Positions 1 to 7,880 of a stretch of 23,462 bases of DNA are shown here, piece after piece (the first letter of the stretch is position 1; every line of letters starts with the position of its first letter). Source of the stretch: Priapulus caudatus. Taxonomy: Eukaryota; Priapulida; Priapulimorpha; Priapulimorphida; Priapulidae. Location of the stretch: NCBI RefSeq assembly GCF_000485595.1, contig NW_014578499.1, forward strand, positions 44,830 to 68,291. Reading direction: 5' to 3'. The notes below the pieces were generated by a model that saw only the letters and a list, made by a program, of their open reading frames with translations, was not told the DNA's origin and did not search any database. Made by a program: the position numbers and the translations under genes.

Positions 1-2211
1 GCCTAACGGGCGTCCCGTTTCCTCCAGTGAGCTCAGAAGGATAACAGACGAAGCTAGGCGGTTATCAACATCGCACCACTATGTAAACAAAAATCAATTA
101 GACTAACAAAGCTTCGCACGCATCTCTCTGCAAACACGTGGCTCTCCGCTCACTCATAACCGACTCTTTACCCTGTCTCGTAACGCGCCTATACCCTTCT
201 CGGATACGTAGTTAACATGAATCTACAAGCTGATCGATATCAAATTGAACCCCACCCATTTGTCGGCTTTCAGTGTTAGTCCGCTGGAACCTCGCAGCTC
301 GTATCTACCTCCCTAGCATGTAGCTTGTCTATCATTGTGTTTCAATTATCAGTCGATGCACTATCTATACGTCACGATATTTCCCCACGCGCTCGATGGC
401 CTGCTAACGTTTGCTATCTCGTGTTGAAATTATGCTCGGAGCTGGAGCGAAATCCAATACACCAACAATCTTTTATATACGCGATACAGCCCTGAGAGAT
501 AGAGCAATGTGGTGATTTCACGACACTTCTGGAAGACAGCTCTCAACTGGTGATTAACTTACGCACTTTAAATCTAATCTGCCTAACATTTTGACGCCAT
601 CTCATCATTTTGGAGCAGTTCTCACGGTGGAGAAAGGGGTTATCTGGCACGAATCAACTGTCCTCATTTGCCTCTACGCATATCAACACAGCCTTATCAC
701 CCATGCGCTTTCTGGACGAACCTACGACTGGATTACCCAAGGTGTGGGACCATTGAACCTGGATTAATAGATATGTCCTAAGATCGGCGAATATCTTATC
801 TTTCCATCTCGCTGGATCCCTCAAATTGAATGGTTCGCCCTCAGGGTGTGCTACTGGTCGTACCGTGTTTATCAATGTGGCATACTTACTTGCGCTAGTT
901 TTCAATTTTCACACCGTGGAACACATCCGATACAGTCGTTGGATATATGGCTACATCGCTTACTGCTGCAATCTCATGCACATTTTCGAGGACACGCTAA
1001 CTTCGTCGCCGTATCTCTACTCAGGCAACGGTCCGACCTTTCCCTTTTAATACCAGGACATCTCAGCTCAGTCGACATTTCCCTGCCCTGAATACACACG
1101 TCAAAACCTTCCTTACTGGCAATGGTTTTATCAGAAGCCATAGGGGAACAGTATTCTCACTGTACGTACTAGCCACAGACTTGCACTTTATCTTTCTAGA
1201 TTTTAATTCCTCCAGGTTTCCCTCATCGACGATGTTCCTGGTCGCACCTGAATGCCACCAACATTGCTAAATACCACACCAAGCACATGTCCGTAGCAAC
1301 TTGATTTAGCACGAGACCAGTGAACTGCACTAGTCTGATACAGGGGCACTAGGACTTACACTAACTAAATTTACCCCCGCACTAACTTTGTCCTACACAC
1401 TTTAGCAAAATGATTTTCCCTTTGCACTTTCTACATGCACTGACCTTTTGGCTGGCATTTCGGATCGCTCCCAACAATGACCAGATTAATCCGCCTCTTA
1501 TAAAGCCTTATCTCTAACAGTATATTCATCGATTTAGCTCGATGCTCTCCGTTGTTGTGACTTCCAGTGTCCACGTCCTCTCCGCGATTCTGTTGACGTT
1601 TCGCCGCTATTTCGCGTCGAAGTGCCGCCATTTGGGCTCTCCACTCATCTCACACTGGTCTGCCACTTGGTCATGGCAGGGGGGGCGGGGGGGCCTAATG
1701 TCACTGCCTGGCCTTCTTCGCAGCAGTTTCCTCCTCCACGTAATCCGACGAGCACTTGCTCAGCACCCTGTCTGCTGATCTGATCTCCATATCGCTTGCA
1801 CAAATTACAGTCTCTCGCCGCCTTCCTCAACGTGTGCAAATTGTTGCACAGTCTCCTGGTTTCTGAGTGATCCGTGAAATGTGACTAGTCTCGCAAACGC
1901 TGAAACTTTTACTTGGGGCCAGAAATACAGTGTTCAATGGCCGCATGCTGTAACATGTCCGTGAGCTCTCTGGTGGCTGTAAATGTTGGAGAATAACCGT
2001 CCTGCACATCAAGTTCCGGCAGATGAAGTCAATGCTTTTCTCCTTTGTCTTCGTAGTATTGTCCGTACTCTTCTCGTTAAGCAGACTAAACGACCTATTC
2101 CATCAGCGATAACAGTTCGATTAACCGCTGTCAGCCATCGGTCCGCGGATGGCCCGCCACGTCGCGGGTGCAAGAGTAGCAGTCAAACGTCGGTATCTTA
2201 TTTATCTCCAT
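1..2211 (-). pseudogene. Decayed Ty3/gypsy retrotransposon gag-pol (runs off left edge)
   Basis: Read on the minus strand, this stretch holds the parts of a Ty3/gypsy polyprotein in the canonical order, broken by stops and frame changes. Gag could start at the ATG at 2211 (MEINKIPTFD). Around 2010-1650 there are gag-like blocks split over frames (QKPGD, then LRKAARDCN, then EEGQAVTL). A zinc-knuckle remnant lies at 1500-1400 (DPKC, KGQC, HFAKVCRTK). Protease is at about 1240-1060 (SGATRNIVDE; the Asp expected before SGA is lost). The RT N-terminus is at 905-654 (RPVAHPEGEPFNLRD, WSHTLGNPVV), and RT/palm blocks continue to the edge (GLTLKADK at 282-259, VSEKGIG at 207-187, same frame). No intact catalytic YxDD box is seen near 360. 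The family is inferred from remembered gypsy motifs; the relic is clearly inactive. Confidence 0.72.
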
Positions 2212-2243
2212 TCCAGATAATTTCCTTCACCAAAATAGTATTT

Positions 2244-2255
2244 TCCTCGTCGCCA
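2244..2255 (-). other. Primer-binding site of the left gypsy relic
   Basis: On the minus strand the 12-mer TGGCGACGAGGA follows the sequence AACAC. TGGCGACGAGG is a primer-binding site type I recall from animal Ty3/gypsy elements. It lies 33 bp upstream of the putative gag ATG at 2211, which is where a PBS belongs. This places the 5' LTR at coordinates above 2256. Confidence 0.5.
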
Positions 2256-2256
2256 G

Positions 2257-2429
2257 TGTTGTATCTCTCATAGTGCATCAATTAGAGTAGATATCTTTAC
2301 CTCACATCACTCTTATTCCAATAAATTAGAGGACGCAGATATGTCAAACTCAACCACCACCTTTATTCCTAGAATTCCGAGAGTCCTCCTTCCCGCCAAA
2401 ACGATACATCAACAATAGAACATTACAGG
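2257..2429 (-). repeat. Putative 3' part of the 5' LTR of the left gypsy relic
   Basis: The segment abutting the primer-binding site ends in ACA on the minus strand, as LTRs do. It contains a minus-strand polyadenylation signal AATAAA (plus-strand TTTATT at 2362-2367). The outer LTR edge cannot be set: the minisatellite begins at 2430 and may be part of the LTR or older flanking DNA. No second LTR copy is visible in the window. Confidence 0.35.
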
Positions 2430-2715
2430 AATGTATAAACTAGCTGGGAAATTTCTCCTACACGTCTAAACTATAGCTGTGAAATTTCTCCTGTCATCCT
2501 AATCTAGCTAGAAAATGTATACACTAGCTGGGAAATTTCTCCTACAAGTCTAAACTAGCTAGAAAATGTATACACTAGCTGGGAAATTTCTCCTAGTCTA
2601 CATCTTTTCCTCCGGTCATCCTAAACTAGCTGGGAATGTATAAACTAGCTAGGAAATTTCTCCTACAAGTCTAAACTAGCTGGGAAATGCATACACTAGC
2701 TGGGAAATTTTGCTA
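2430..2715. repeat. Minisatellite, ~51-bp unit (copy block 1)
   Basis: The units alternate a ~31-bp piece built on ACTAGCTGGGAAATTTCTCC with a ~20-bp piece built on ACTAGCTGGGAAATGTATAC. Several degenerate units are arranged head to tail. A ~108-bp stretch here (about 2574-2682) is nearly identical to 5134-5242, so the two blocks share a recent common source. Confidence 0.85.
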
Positions 2716-3290
2716 GAACACTCGAGTCAAGACTGAATATTTGTGTGAACCTTACCTTTTAAGATTATTCAATTTACTGTCTAAAGATCCAGCGATGGGG
2801 TGTTGGCTGTTGCACTGAAGTGAAGAATGTTTTGTGTTGATCTGTCGACTTGATTAACTTGTCTCTCCGTCTTCGATATACTCCCTTGCAACTAGTAGTA
2901 TATGGCTAGCTATAGCCCTGGACGTTCATTCCTTACGGACTGTCCAGTATAGAAGTAGAAGTAGAAGAAGTCGTACTCGACGTCAAGACGCAAGTGTCGA
3001 GTTCCCGCAACTCAGCGTTGAAGTATTTACCGGATGACGTCATGTGACGTCACGGTTAGGTGCACATGCGCAGAACACGCAGCGTCGACTTATTTACCGG
3101 CTGAGAAATTTAACGGGACACCGGCCCTGCCAGCAGGCACGTACGCAGCGTCGATGTGCACAACCATGCACGCGTGCCTCGCGGGCCGCTTTCTCAAACC
3201 CCCTGAGCTTTCAGGGCCCACAACGGCCGTAAGAGACTTCGCGCTTCGCACTCGTGGTTCACATACTATAGACAATCGATCCTCCTCGCT
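2716..3290. other. Non-coding stretch with no recognised gene
   Basis: There is no convincing coding frame. A 163-codon plus-strand ORF starting at 3034 has low-complexity, unfamiliar composition and runs through a perfect hairpin, so I do not call it. A short GTAGAA repeat lies at about 2952-2970. Confidence 0.5.
3035..3052. promoter_or_regulatory. Twin TGACGTCA palindromes (CRE-like)
   Basis: Two full 8-bp TGACGTCA palindromes start 10 bp apart (3035-3042 and 3045-3052). This is the consensus cAMP-response element bound by CREB/ATF proteins in animals. A third single copy lies at 6735-6742 inside a transposon. No TATA box, start site or gene is linked to them, so a regulatory role is only a possibility. 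Confidence 0.25.
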
Positions 3291-3350
3291 CATACAGACA
3301 GACACTCCACTATTTGCGCTAGCCGAAATAGTGGAGTGTCTGTGCGTATG
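3291..3350. repeat. 60-nt perfect-stem hairpin
   Basis: Arms 3298-3315 and 3326-3343 are perfect 18-bp reverse complements around a 10-nt loop (GCGCTAGCCG). Outside a symmetric 2x2 internal loop, CATAC (3291-3295) pairs with GTATG (3346-3350). It may be a small transposon relic, an inverted duplication or a structured transcript. Confidence 0.85.
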
Positions 3351-3502
3351 TACCAATATGTATTCCCCACATGTAAGCTACCGTTTGAATTTATTTTTGC
3401 AACTAGTATATGTGATTATTGAAAAACCCTCAAATAATAAACAGAATAACATACACAGGAGACTGACTGGACTTTTTACTGTTGATGCATTTAGAATTTT
3501 TC

Positions 3503-3599
3503 ACTTGCCCGATCGGGCAAGTTAGACCCACGTTGCACTTGCCCGAACGTCCATTCCACTTGCCTCGGGCAATTGGGCAGTCCTTAATGTCAGGCCCTG
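3503..3599. repeat. CACTTGCC palindrome cluster with a hAT-like end
   Basis: A perfect 20-bp palindrome (ACTTGCCCGATCGGGCAAGT) occupies 3503-3522. Further CACTTGCC motifs occur near 3536 and 3557, and a GGGCAATTGGGC motif near 3567. On the minus strand 3599-3584 reads CAGGGCCTGACATTAA, which resembles hAT termini. No matching opposite end or target duplication was found, so this looks like one end of a decayed DNA transposon. Confidence 0.35.
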
Positions 3600-3766
3600 T
3601 AGCGGAAGCAGGGTTAGAGGTGGAATAACAGTGGCCAGTAGCAGTGACTGTGGCACTAGCTTGCACGTTTAATGAACTCTTATGACAGTAACTCAATAAG
3701 TAATGAGGCCGATTATTATTTACTTTGTAACCTGTTCAGAGTAAATGTTGCTGGCACTTTTTTCAG

Positions 3767-3823
3767 GTGGCTAAATGATGGAAGCATTGAGAATGACCAG
3801 AAAGGGCCAAGGCTGATTGAAGG
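3767..3823 (+). CDS. Isolated exon-like block of unknown gene
   Basis: A 57-bp stretch is bounded by a strong acceptor (pyrimidine run then TTTTTTCAG, ending at 3766) and a strong donor (GTAAGTTT from 3824). In the frame with one leading base it reads WLNDGSIENDQ then KGPRLIE without a stop, with two bases left over. The length is a multiple of three, so exon skipping would keep frame. I do not recognise the protein, and no neighbouring exons on the same strand are convincing. It could be one exon of a gene with very long introns, an exon carried by a mobile element, or chance. Confidence is modest because one short exon carries little information. Confidence 0.35.
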
Positions 3824-4140
3824 GTAAGTTTGAATTCAGCTAAATACTGATTGAATTGTCATCTGTATTCAACACTATCTCATGGTATATACATATGCTT
3901 ATGTATATAGCATTTTTGTGTAATGTACATAAAACAGTAATCCAGTCTGTGCAGGGGGAATTAATAGGAATGTTTTTAATTTACTTTTCAATAACATTGA
4001 ACAGCATGATTCCAGAGAGACCGGATACAAGATGGCCTTGCGCAGAAGATGCGTTGTTCCACGACCGCCGAAAGCGGTTAAGCCGCGCACTTCCGCGGGA
4101 CTGGGCGCACGCGACCGCGGGATGTATATAGCTATAGCTC
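3824..4140. other. Non-coding stretch, becoming GC-rich
   Basis: The first part is AT-rich and shows no gene. From about 4017 the sequence turns CpG- and GC-rich with short self-complementary pieces (for example TATAGCTATA at about 4126-4135) leading into the hairpin at 4141. The small ORFs here do not look protein-like. Confidence 0.4.
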
Positions 4141-4197
4141 CCCGCTGTACGCATTCGCGCGCCGAAGGAAGGCGGGCGCGCGAATGCGTATAGCGGG
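4141..4197. repeat. GC-rich 23-bp hairpin
   Basis: Arms 4141-4163 and 4175-4197 are complementary over 23 positions, with a single difference that would be a G:U wobble in RNA. The loop is 11 nt (4164-4174). The stem is mainly CG alternations (GCGCGCC) plus CCCGCT. It lies next to the truncated end of the gypsy protease remnant at 4298. Confidence 0.85.
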
Positions 4198-4297
4198 CAG
4201 CCTAACATCGCGCAGTTTTCGGAACACGTACATCGGCTCGGCTACATCGGCTTTGGAGGGGGGGCTTTCCGATTATGGATTGACACGCGTTTGTACA

Positions 4298-4814
4298 TCA
4301 TGTGATAGCGCAATGCACTGATACTAGTTTTAGCGCTAACGATGACAGTAACCCCAATATCGCCGGTCCATCGCATTCAACGATGTAAAACTCTGCCACA
4401 ACATTCTTGTTGTTGTAACTACACGGCAGTCCGATCGAACCATAGTGCTTGATGGTTGTGTCGTTGTATGCAGCCATGGTCATGGCTCTGTTCTGCACTC
4501 TGTCTGCTCTGGGGTACCCATCGGGTGTGAGCATTTGTGGACACATACGTCTGAATGCGTATCAGCAGGGTATTGCCCTGCGCGCCAGTATCGACCTTGA
4601 CCTTGAGGGAAGCATTGCGATCTTCCTTGCTTGGCGCTGTATGTGAGGTGTCTACGTGGTTCTCATTCTTCATCCTGTGTGAGGGAGTAAGTCCGGTTGG
4701 GTTTTCCTGACCGTCGACTTGTCGAGACGTGCGAAACCTTATGCTACTGCTACTTGTCGAGACGTGCGAAACCGTATGGTACCGCTTACTTGTTCTCTGC
4801 CCATGTACGCTCAC
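4298..4814 (-). pseudogene. Ty3/gypsy-type retroviral-like aspartic protease remnant
   Basis: On the minus strand an open frame from 4814 carries the aspartic protease signature VKVDTGAQGNTL, with the catalytic Asp at 4595-4593. Near 4559 the homology jumps one base to another frame. That frame continues with FRRMCPQM, AAYNDTTIKHYGSI and the family-typical FYIVECDGPAILGL near the protease end, stopping at 4298. I recognise this as the protease of animal gypsy-like elements of the DTGAQGN type. The reverse transcriptase that should follow is absent, so the copy is frameshifted and truncated. Only about 300 bp separate the protease from the primer-binding site at 4953-4969, so gag is also nearly all missing. 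A 35-bp tandem duplication (ACTTGTCGAGACGTGCGAAA at 4717 and 4752) lies in that remnant. Confidence 0.7.
4717..4786. repeat. Two-copy 35-bp tandem duplication
   Basis: The block beginning ACTTGTCGAGACGTGCGAAA occurs at 4717 and again at 4752. The two 35-bp copies are nearly identical at first and diverge toward their ends. It lies between the gypsy primer-binding site and the protease remnant. Confidence 0.7.
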
Positions 4815-4952
4815 ATACTCTCACATACTCTGCTTTGTGTATGCTCACTGACACTGATCTCATGTCGTGGTTGCTGTTGCTGCTACGCTGTTGCGTTCAA
4901 TCTGATCACGCGCGCGCTGCGCGCTGGTTGGCCACACCGGTCGTGCTGGTGC

Positions 4953-4969
4953 TCCCACCGCTGCCACCA
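4953..4969 (-). other. Putative primer-binding site of the second gypsy remnant
   Basis: On the minus strand TGGTGGCAGCGGTGGGA directly follows TAATATTACA. This matches the layout of an LTR ending in ACA followed by a PBS beginning TGG. It is upstream of, and on the same strand as, the protease remnant at 4298-4814. The LTR would extend upward from 4970. Confidence 0.4.
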
Positions 4970-5129
4970 TGTAATATTATGGATCAACACATGTTGTTAG
5001 TTGGTATAATACTTATTGTTCTGAGGAGCCATCCTCAAACACAGCTCACGCTTCCAAGCACACGTAGCAGAGAGCGAGTCTCTCGTAGAATCTCGTACAC
5101 TCTCGTGTACGTCATAACGTTACATCATA
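4970..5129 (-). repeat. Possible LTR end (3' part) of the second gypsy remnant
   Basis: This stretch ends in ACA on the minus strand at the putative primer-binding site and runs into the minisatellite at 5130. No second LTR copy is present in the window to confirm it, and its outer edge is unknown. It includes palindrome-rich CTCTCG/CGTACACTCTCGTGTACG sequence at about 5077-5112. Confidence 0.25.
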
Positions 5130-5242
5130 ACATACACTAGCTGGGAAATTTCTCCTAGTCTAAACCTTTTTCTCCGTTCATCCTAAACTAGCTGGGAATG
5201 TATAAACTAGCTAGGAAATTTCTCCTACAAGTCTAAACTAGC
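5130..5242. repeat. Minisatellite block 2a
   Basis: This carries the same ACTAGCTGGGAAATTTCTCC units as 2430-2715, with a ~108-bp piece nearly identical to 2574-2682. It is interrupted at 5242 by a 223-bp insertion and resumes at 5466. Confidence 0.85.
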
Positions 5243-5465
5243 GCTGAAGGGGTCGTTGTCGTATCAGGTACTACAGATATGTACCCGAGGTACATATATG
5301 TATACACAAAGTGTACCAGACTTGTACTACAGAAGTGTACCCTAACCCTAACCCTAAACATACCTCATATAGAAATATAAACATAATACTAAACAACCTA
5401 AAACTGCCTCGGGTACATATCTGTAGTACCTGCAGTATCTATCTATAGTATCTGTAGTAGATCTG
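5243..5465. mobile_element. Small inverted-repeat insertion with telomere-like core
   Basis: The minisatellite is interrupted by 223 bp, with CTAAACTAGC on both sides (5233-5242 and 5466-5475); this could be a target duplication or simply the satellite's own period. Inside, 5265-5290 and 5407-5432 are perfect 26-bp inverted repeats (starting CAGGTACTACAG). Between them is CCCTAA x3 (5339-5358). There is no coding capacity. The repeat start resembles that of the element at 20464 (CAGGGTACTGCC), suggesting a related non-autonomous family. Confidence 0.65.
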
Positions 5466-5535
5466 CTAAACTAGCTGGGAAATGTATACACTAGCTGGGA
5501 AATTTCTCCTACAAGTCTAAACTAGCTGGGAAAAG
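5466..5535. repeat. Minisatellite block 2b
   Basis: About one and a half further ACTAGCTGGGAAAT units continue the array after the 223-bp insertion. They end at AGCTGGGAAAAG, where unique sequence begins. Confidence 0.8.
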
Positions 5536-5804
5536 CCTCGTCGCGCCATCTATGGGACGCCATATGTACGAGAATAACTTCAGGGCGTTAAATTCAATAA
5601 ATTGAAAATCGCTTTTCTAGAGGAAAACGTAAAGCGCCGACCAAAAAAATTAGCAATTACGACCATTGGATTTATTCTCGCCCTACGTGCAGAGTCGAAA
5701 GGCTTCTGCAATCGCCAGAACTGCTCAATTGACCGATTATCCGGCTTTCTGTAGTACCCAGAGGGCTTCGAGTAGTTAGTTCTACATAGAGGGCAGCGAA
5801 TTGG

Positions 5805-6135
5805 ATGAAAAGGCGCCGCGAGGCGGCGCTGTTCGCGCTTCGCGCGTATATCCGGGCTGCAGATCGTCTAGCAGCGTCATCGTATTTTCAGCAATCGCAT
5901 CTGGTCAAAGCATGGACTACGCTCCGTACAAGTATGGCTGAAGCAGGAGGTTGTGCAGCGATGGTGCTTATCGGACACCCCCAACACGTTTTCCATGGAC
6001 GAACACCTGCATGAAGTCCGAGACATCTTGTCGTCAACCTTTCAAACACGTGCGCCCGATGGGAAAGTGAAGTTAGTAGCAATTGACTCCCTGGGAAACA
6101 TCATGGAGAAGAGATGGCTTCTGCCAGTTGATTAA
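5805..6135 (+). pseudogene. Unidentified coding-like remnant
   Basis: Two overlapping plus-strand frames look protein-like. The first opens at ATG 5805 with a basic start (MKRRREAALFALRAYIRAADR) and closes at 6014. The second is open from about 5868 to the stop ending at 6135; its tail (VRDILSSTFQTRAPDGKVKL, then IDSLGNIMEKRWLLPVD) has the look of a real protein C-terminus. A frame change near 5880-5950 would link them. CAG at 5889-5891 after TATTTT could alternatively be a splice acceptor for the second frame. I do not recognise the family. It may be a decayed transposase or gene fragment, or a last exon. Confidence 0.3.
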
Positions 6136-6472
6136 CGTTGCCTGCGTCACTGCTTTAGAAAACTAGTCAGTGTTTTATGACAAGTTATATTTATGTTGCG
6201 ACTCCTCATGCGCAGTAACCTTATTTCATAGGCAGTTAATCGCTTTCAGCTACCAGACACCTGATACGCTGTAGGCAGCCAGCTGGTTACTTGCAAAAAC
6301 AGCACGTTTATCTTTTGTTCACTGTCACGATTTAAACACGTCAATCGCCACATGTGCACATGGTTTGAACGAACGCGAGGTGGGTGAAGCAAGCTCTCTA
6401 AGCTTGTGATAGCAATCATGCCTATAGATAAGCAGTGTGCTTCGTTGCTGAGTCCACACTGCACCACACGTT
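6136..6472. other. Non-coding stretch, nothing recognised
   Basis: No protein-like frame, repeat or RNA structure stands out here. It forms the left flank of the TTAA element starting at 6477. Confidence 0.5.
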
Positions 6473-6799
6473 TTAAAGGAATACTTTACTCTAGAATTTG
6501 AGAGTATATTATGATAGTAGATTTATAAATAATAGCACATACCTATAAATATCTATAATTACGCATTTACTTTTGTCATAAAACAACATTGAATTTCGAA
6601 ATCTTCATTTTTGGGCGCTGACATGACACCCGCGATCGTGCTGCCAGGCTGCCAGCGTGATTTTTTTCCCCAGGTCAATCAAGAACATAGGGCTCTAGTG
6701 AGCGCTGCTATTGGTTGATTGTTTTGTCACTCAATGACGTCACAGTCTCGTGACTCACGTCATATTCATAGCACATCCAAAATCTGTAATGCCAATAAC

Positions 6800-6870
6800 C
6801 CTGGTAGCCGAGCGAGTACGCACGAAAGTCAAGGCTGAAAGGTCGGCGGATTGAATCCCACCCGTTTTTT
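6800..6870 (+). ncRNA. tRNA-like Pol III unit (SINE head or tRNA relic)
   Basis: An A-box-like TAGCCGAGCGAG (6805-6816, one mismatch to TRGCNNAGYNGG) and a B-box-like GGATTGAATCC (6848-6858, two mismatches to GGTTCGANNCC) are spaced as in a tRNA. A T6 run at 6865-6870 would stop Pol III. The acceptor and T-stem pairing is poor, so it is not a functional tRNA; a tRNA-derived SINE head is more likely. AT-rich sequence follows, then the TTAGGG-like tract. Confidence 0.42.
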
Positions 6871-7013
6871 AATTATTTTCCTGTTTTCTGTATTTTTCTA
6901 TCTTTCAATTTTTCCAATTAACGCAAATATTTACATGATTTATTTACAACAATTTAATAACAACAATTAATTTTTACAACAATTAAAAATTTAATTTTTT
7001 ATATTTTTTTAAA

Positions 7014-7073
7014 TAGGGTTAGGATTAGGGTTAGGGTTAGGGTTTGGGTTAGGGTTAGGGTTAGGGTTAGGGT
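7014..7073. repeat. Interstitial telomere-like tract (TTAGGG)n
   Basis: About ten TTAGGG-type units occur in a row, with two variants (GGATTAGGG and GTTTGGG). It lies in the loop between the inner inverted repeats of the TTAA element, so it is not a chromosome end. Confidence 0.9.
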
Positions 7074-7228
7074 GACAGACTCAGAATGCACCATAAAACA
7101 GGAGTTTGAGGCACGTGATTTGTATCAACCAATGGCAGCGTCTATGTTCTTGATTGACCTAGGAAAAAAAATCACGCGTGCTGCCACCCTGAAAAAGTTG
7201 CACATTATCCAATTTATTTTGCACGTTA

Positions 7229-7403
7229 CAGACCGAGGGCTAATCACAAAAGTGCAATTATATTTATACCTAAATGCTATTTAACCAAACGATATTCATT
7301 TTAGGACAAATTTATCCATATGATAACTGAAACTGTATGTCGTTTATAAGATATTGCAATCGTTCTGCTTTAAAATTAATAAATAAGAAACACCCTCGGT
7401 CTG
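7229..7403. mobile_element. Nested 175-bp MITE at a TA site
   Basis: Perfect 11-bp inverted ends CAGACCGAGGG (7229-7239) and CCCTCGGTCTG (7393-7403) are each bordered by TA (7227-7228 and 7404-7405), as for Tc1/mariner-type elements. It interrupts the right arm of the larger TTAA element. The interior is AT-rich with no protein. Confidence 0.65.
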
Positions 7404-7797
7404 TAGCCCTTGGCTGAAAAGTCCGTTTGCGCACCTTTTCTGATAGTGCGCTTTGAGTGGTGCCACCGTCGTTGTAATCAAACTGTAGTCGTTAGTTTTA
7501 AAACATTTTTTAAAAACATTTCTAATGGTGATTGAACCATTAAATTTCTAATGTAGCGTAATTTTAACTTAAATCAACTGAAAATAACACTAGAACCTAG
7601 AGTCAAGTATTCCTTTAAGAAATTGGCTTAGTTAAGAATTGATTCATGAAATCAAGTAATACAGTTACCCTGGAAGTCAGTTGGTGTGGTATTCGGGTGT
7701 TATGACAATAATGTGTATGCAAATAGGTTTACTTGTTGTTTGTTTTATTTGGAACTCGGTGAGTCATTCACGTATAGTGTAAAATCAGTTCGTATGT

Positions 7798-7880
7798 ACT
7801 GTCAAACCTGTTTTATCACACACCTCTGTATAATGGACTCCTGCTCTTAACGGTCATTATATGTTCTGTGAAATTTGAAC
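7798..7880 (+). mobile_element. Tigger/pogo-like terminal fragment
   Basis: ACTGTCAAACCTGTTTTATC and the downstream CTCTTAACGGTCATTATATG resemble the ends of Tigger-type pogo elements as I remember them (CAGTCAAACCT...). The opposite end is not visible and there is no transposase frame, so this is a single decayed end. Confidence 0.35.

Larger units (their letters stand above)
6477..7614. mobile_element. Foldback/MITE element at a TTAA site
   Basis: TTAA occurs immediately outside both ends (6473-6476 and 7615-7618). The ends are 18-bp inverted repeats with one mismatch (AGGAATACTTTACTCTAG at 6477-6494; its partner at 7597-7614). A second internal inverted repeat pairs about 6644-6720 with 7121-7191; its best core is 6655-6690 against 7142-7176 (GGTCAATCAAGAACATAG). 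There is no transposase. TTAA duplication is typical of piggyBac-type transposition, and that is the inferred mobiliser. It contains a tRNA-like unit, a telomere-like tract and a nested TA-site element, listed separately. Confidence 0.75.

Noticed and set aside
3034-3525. 163-codon plus-strand ORF
   Set aside because: It crosses the perfect hairpin and palindrome cluster, has unfamiliar composition and no recognisable motif.
3212-3599. hAT element between CAGGGCCC (3212) and the CAGGGCC end at 3599
   Set aside because: Only seven bases of the ends match and the 8-bp flanks are unrelated.
5339-5358. True chromosome end signalled by CCCTAA repeats
   Set aside because: Only three units, enclosed by inverted repeats and followed by many kilobases of unique DNA on both sides.
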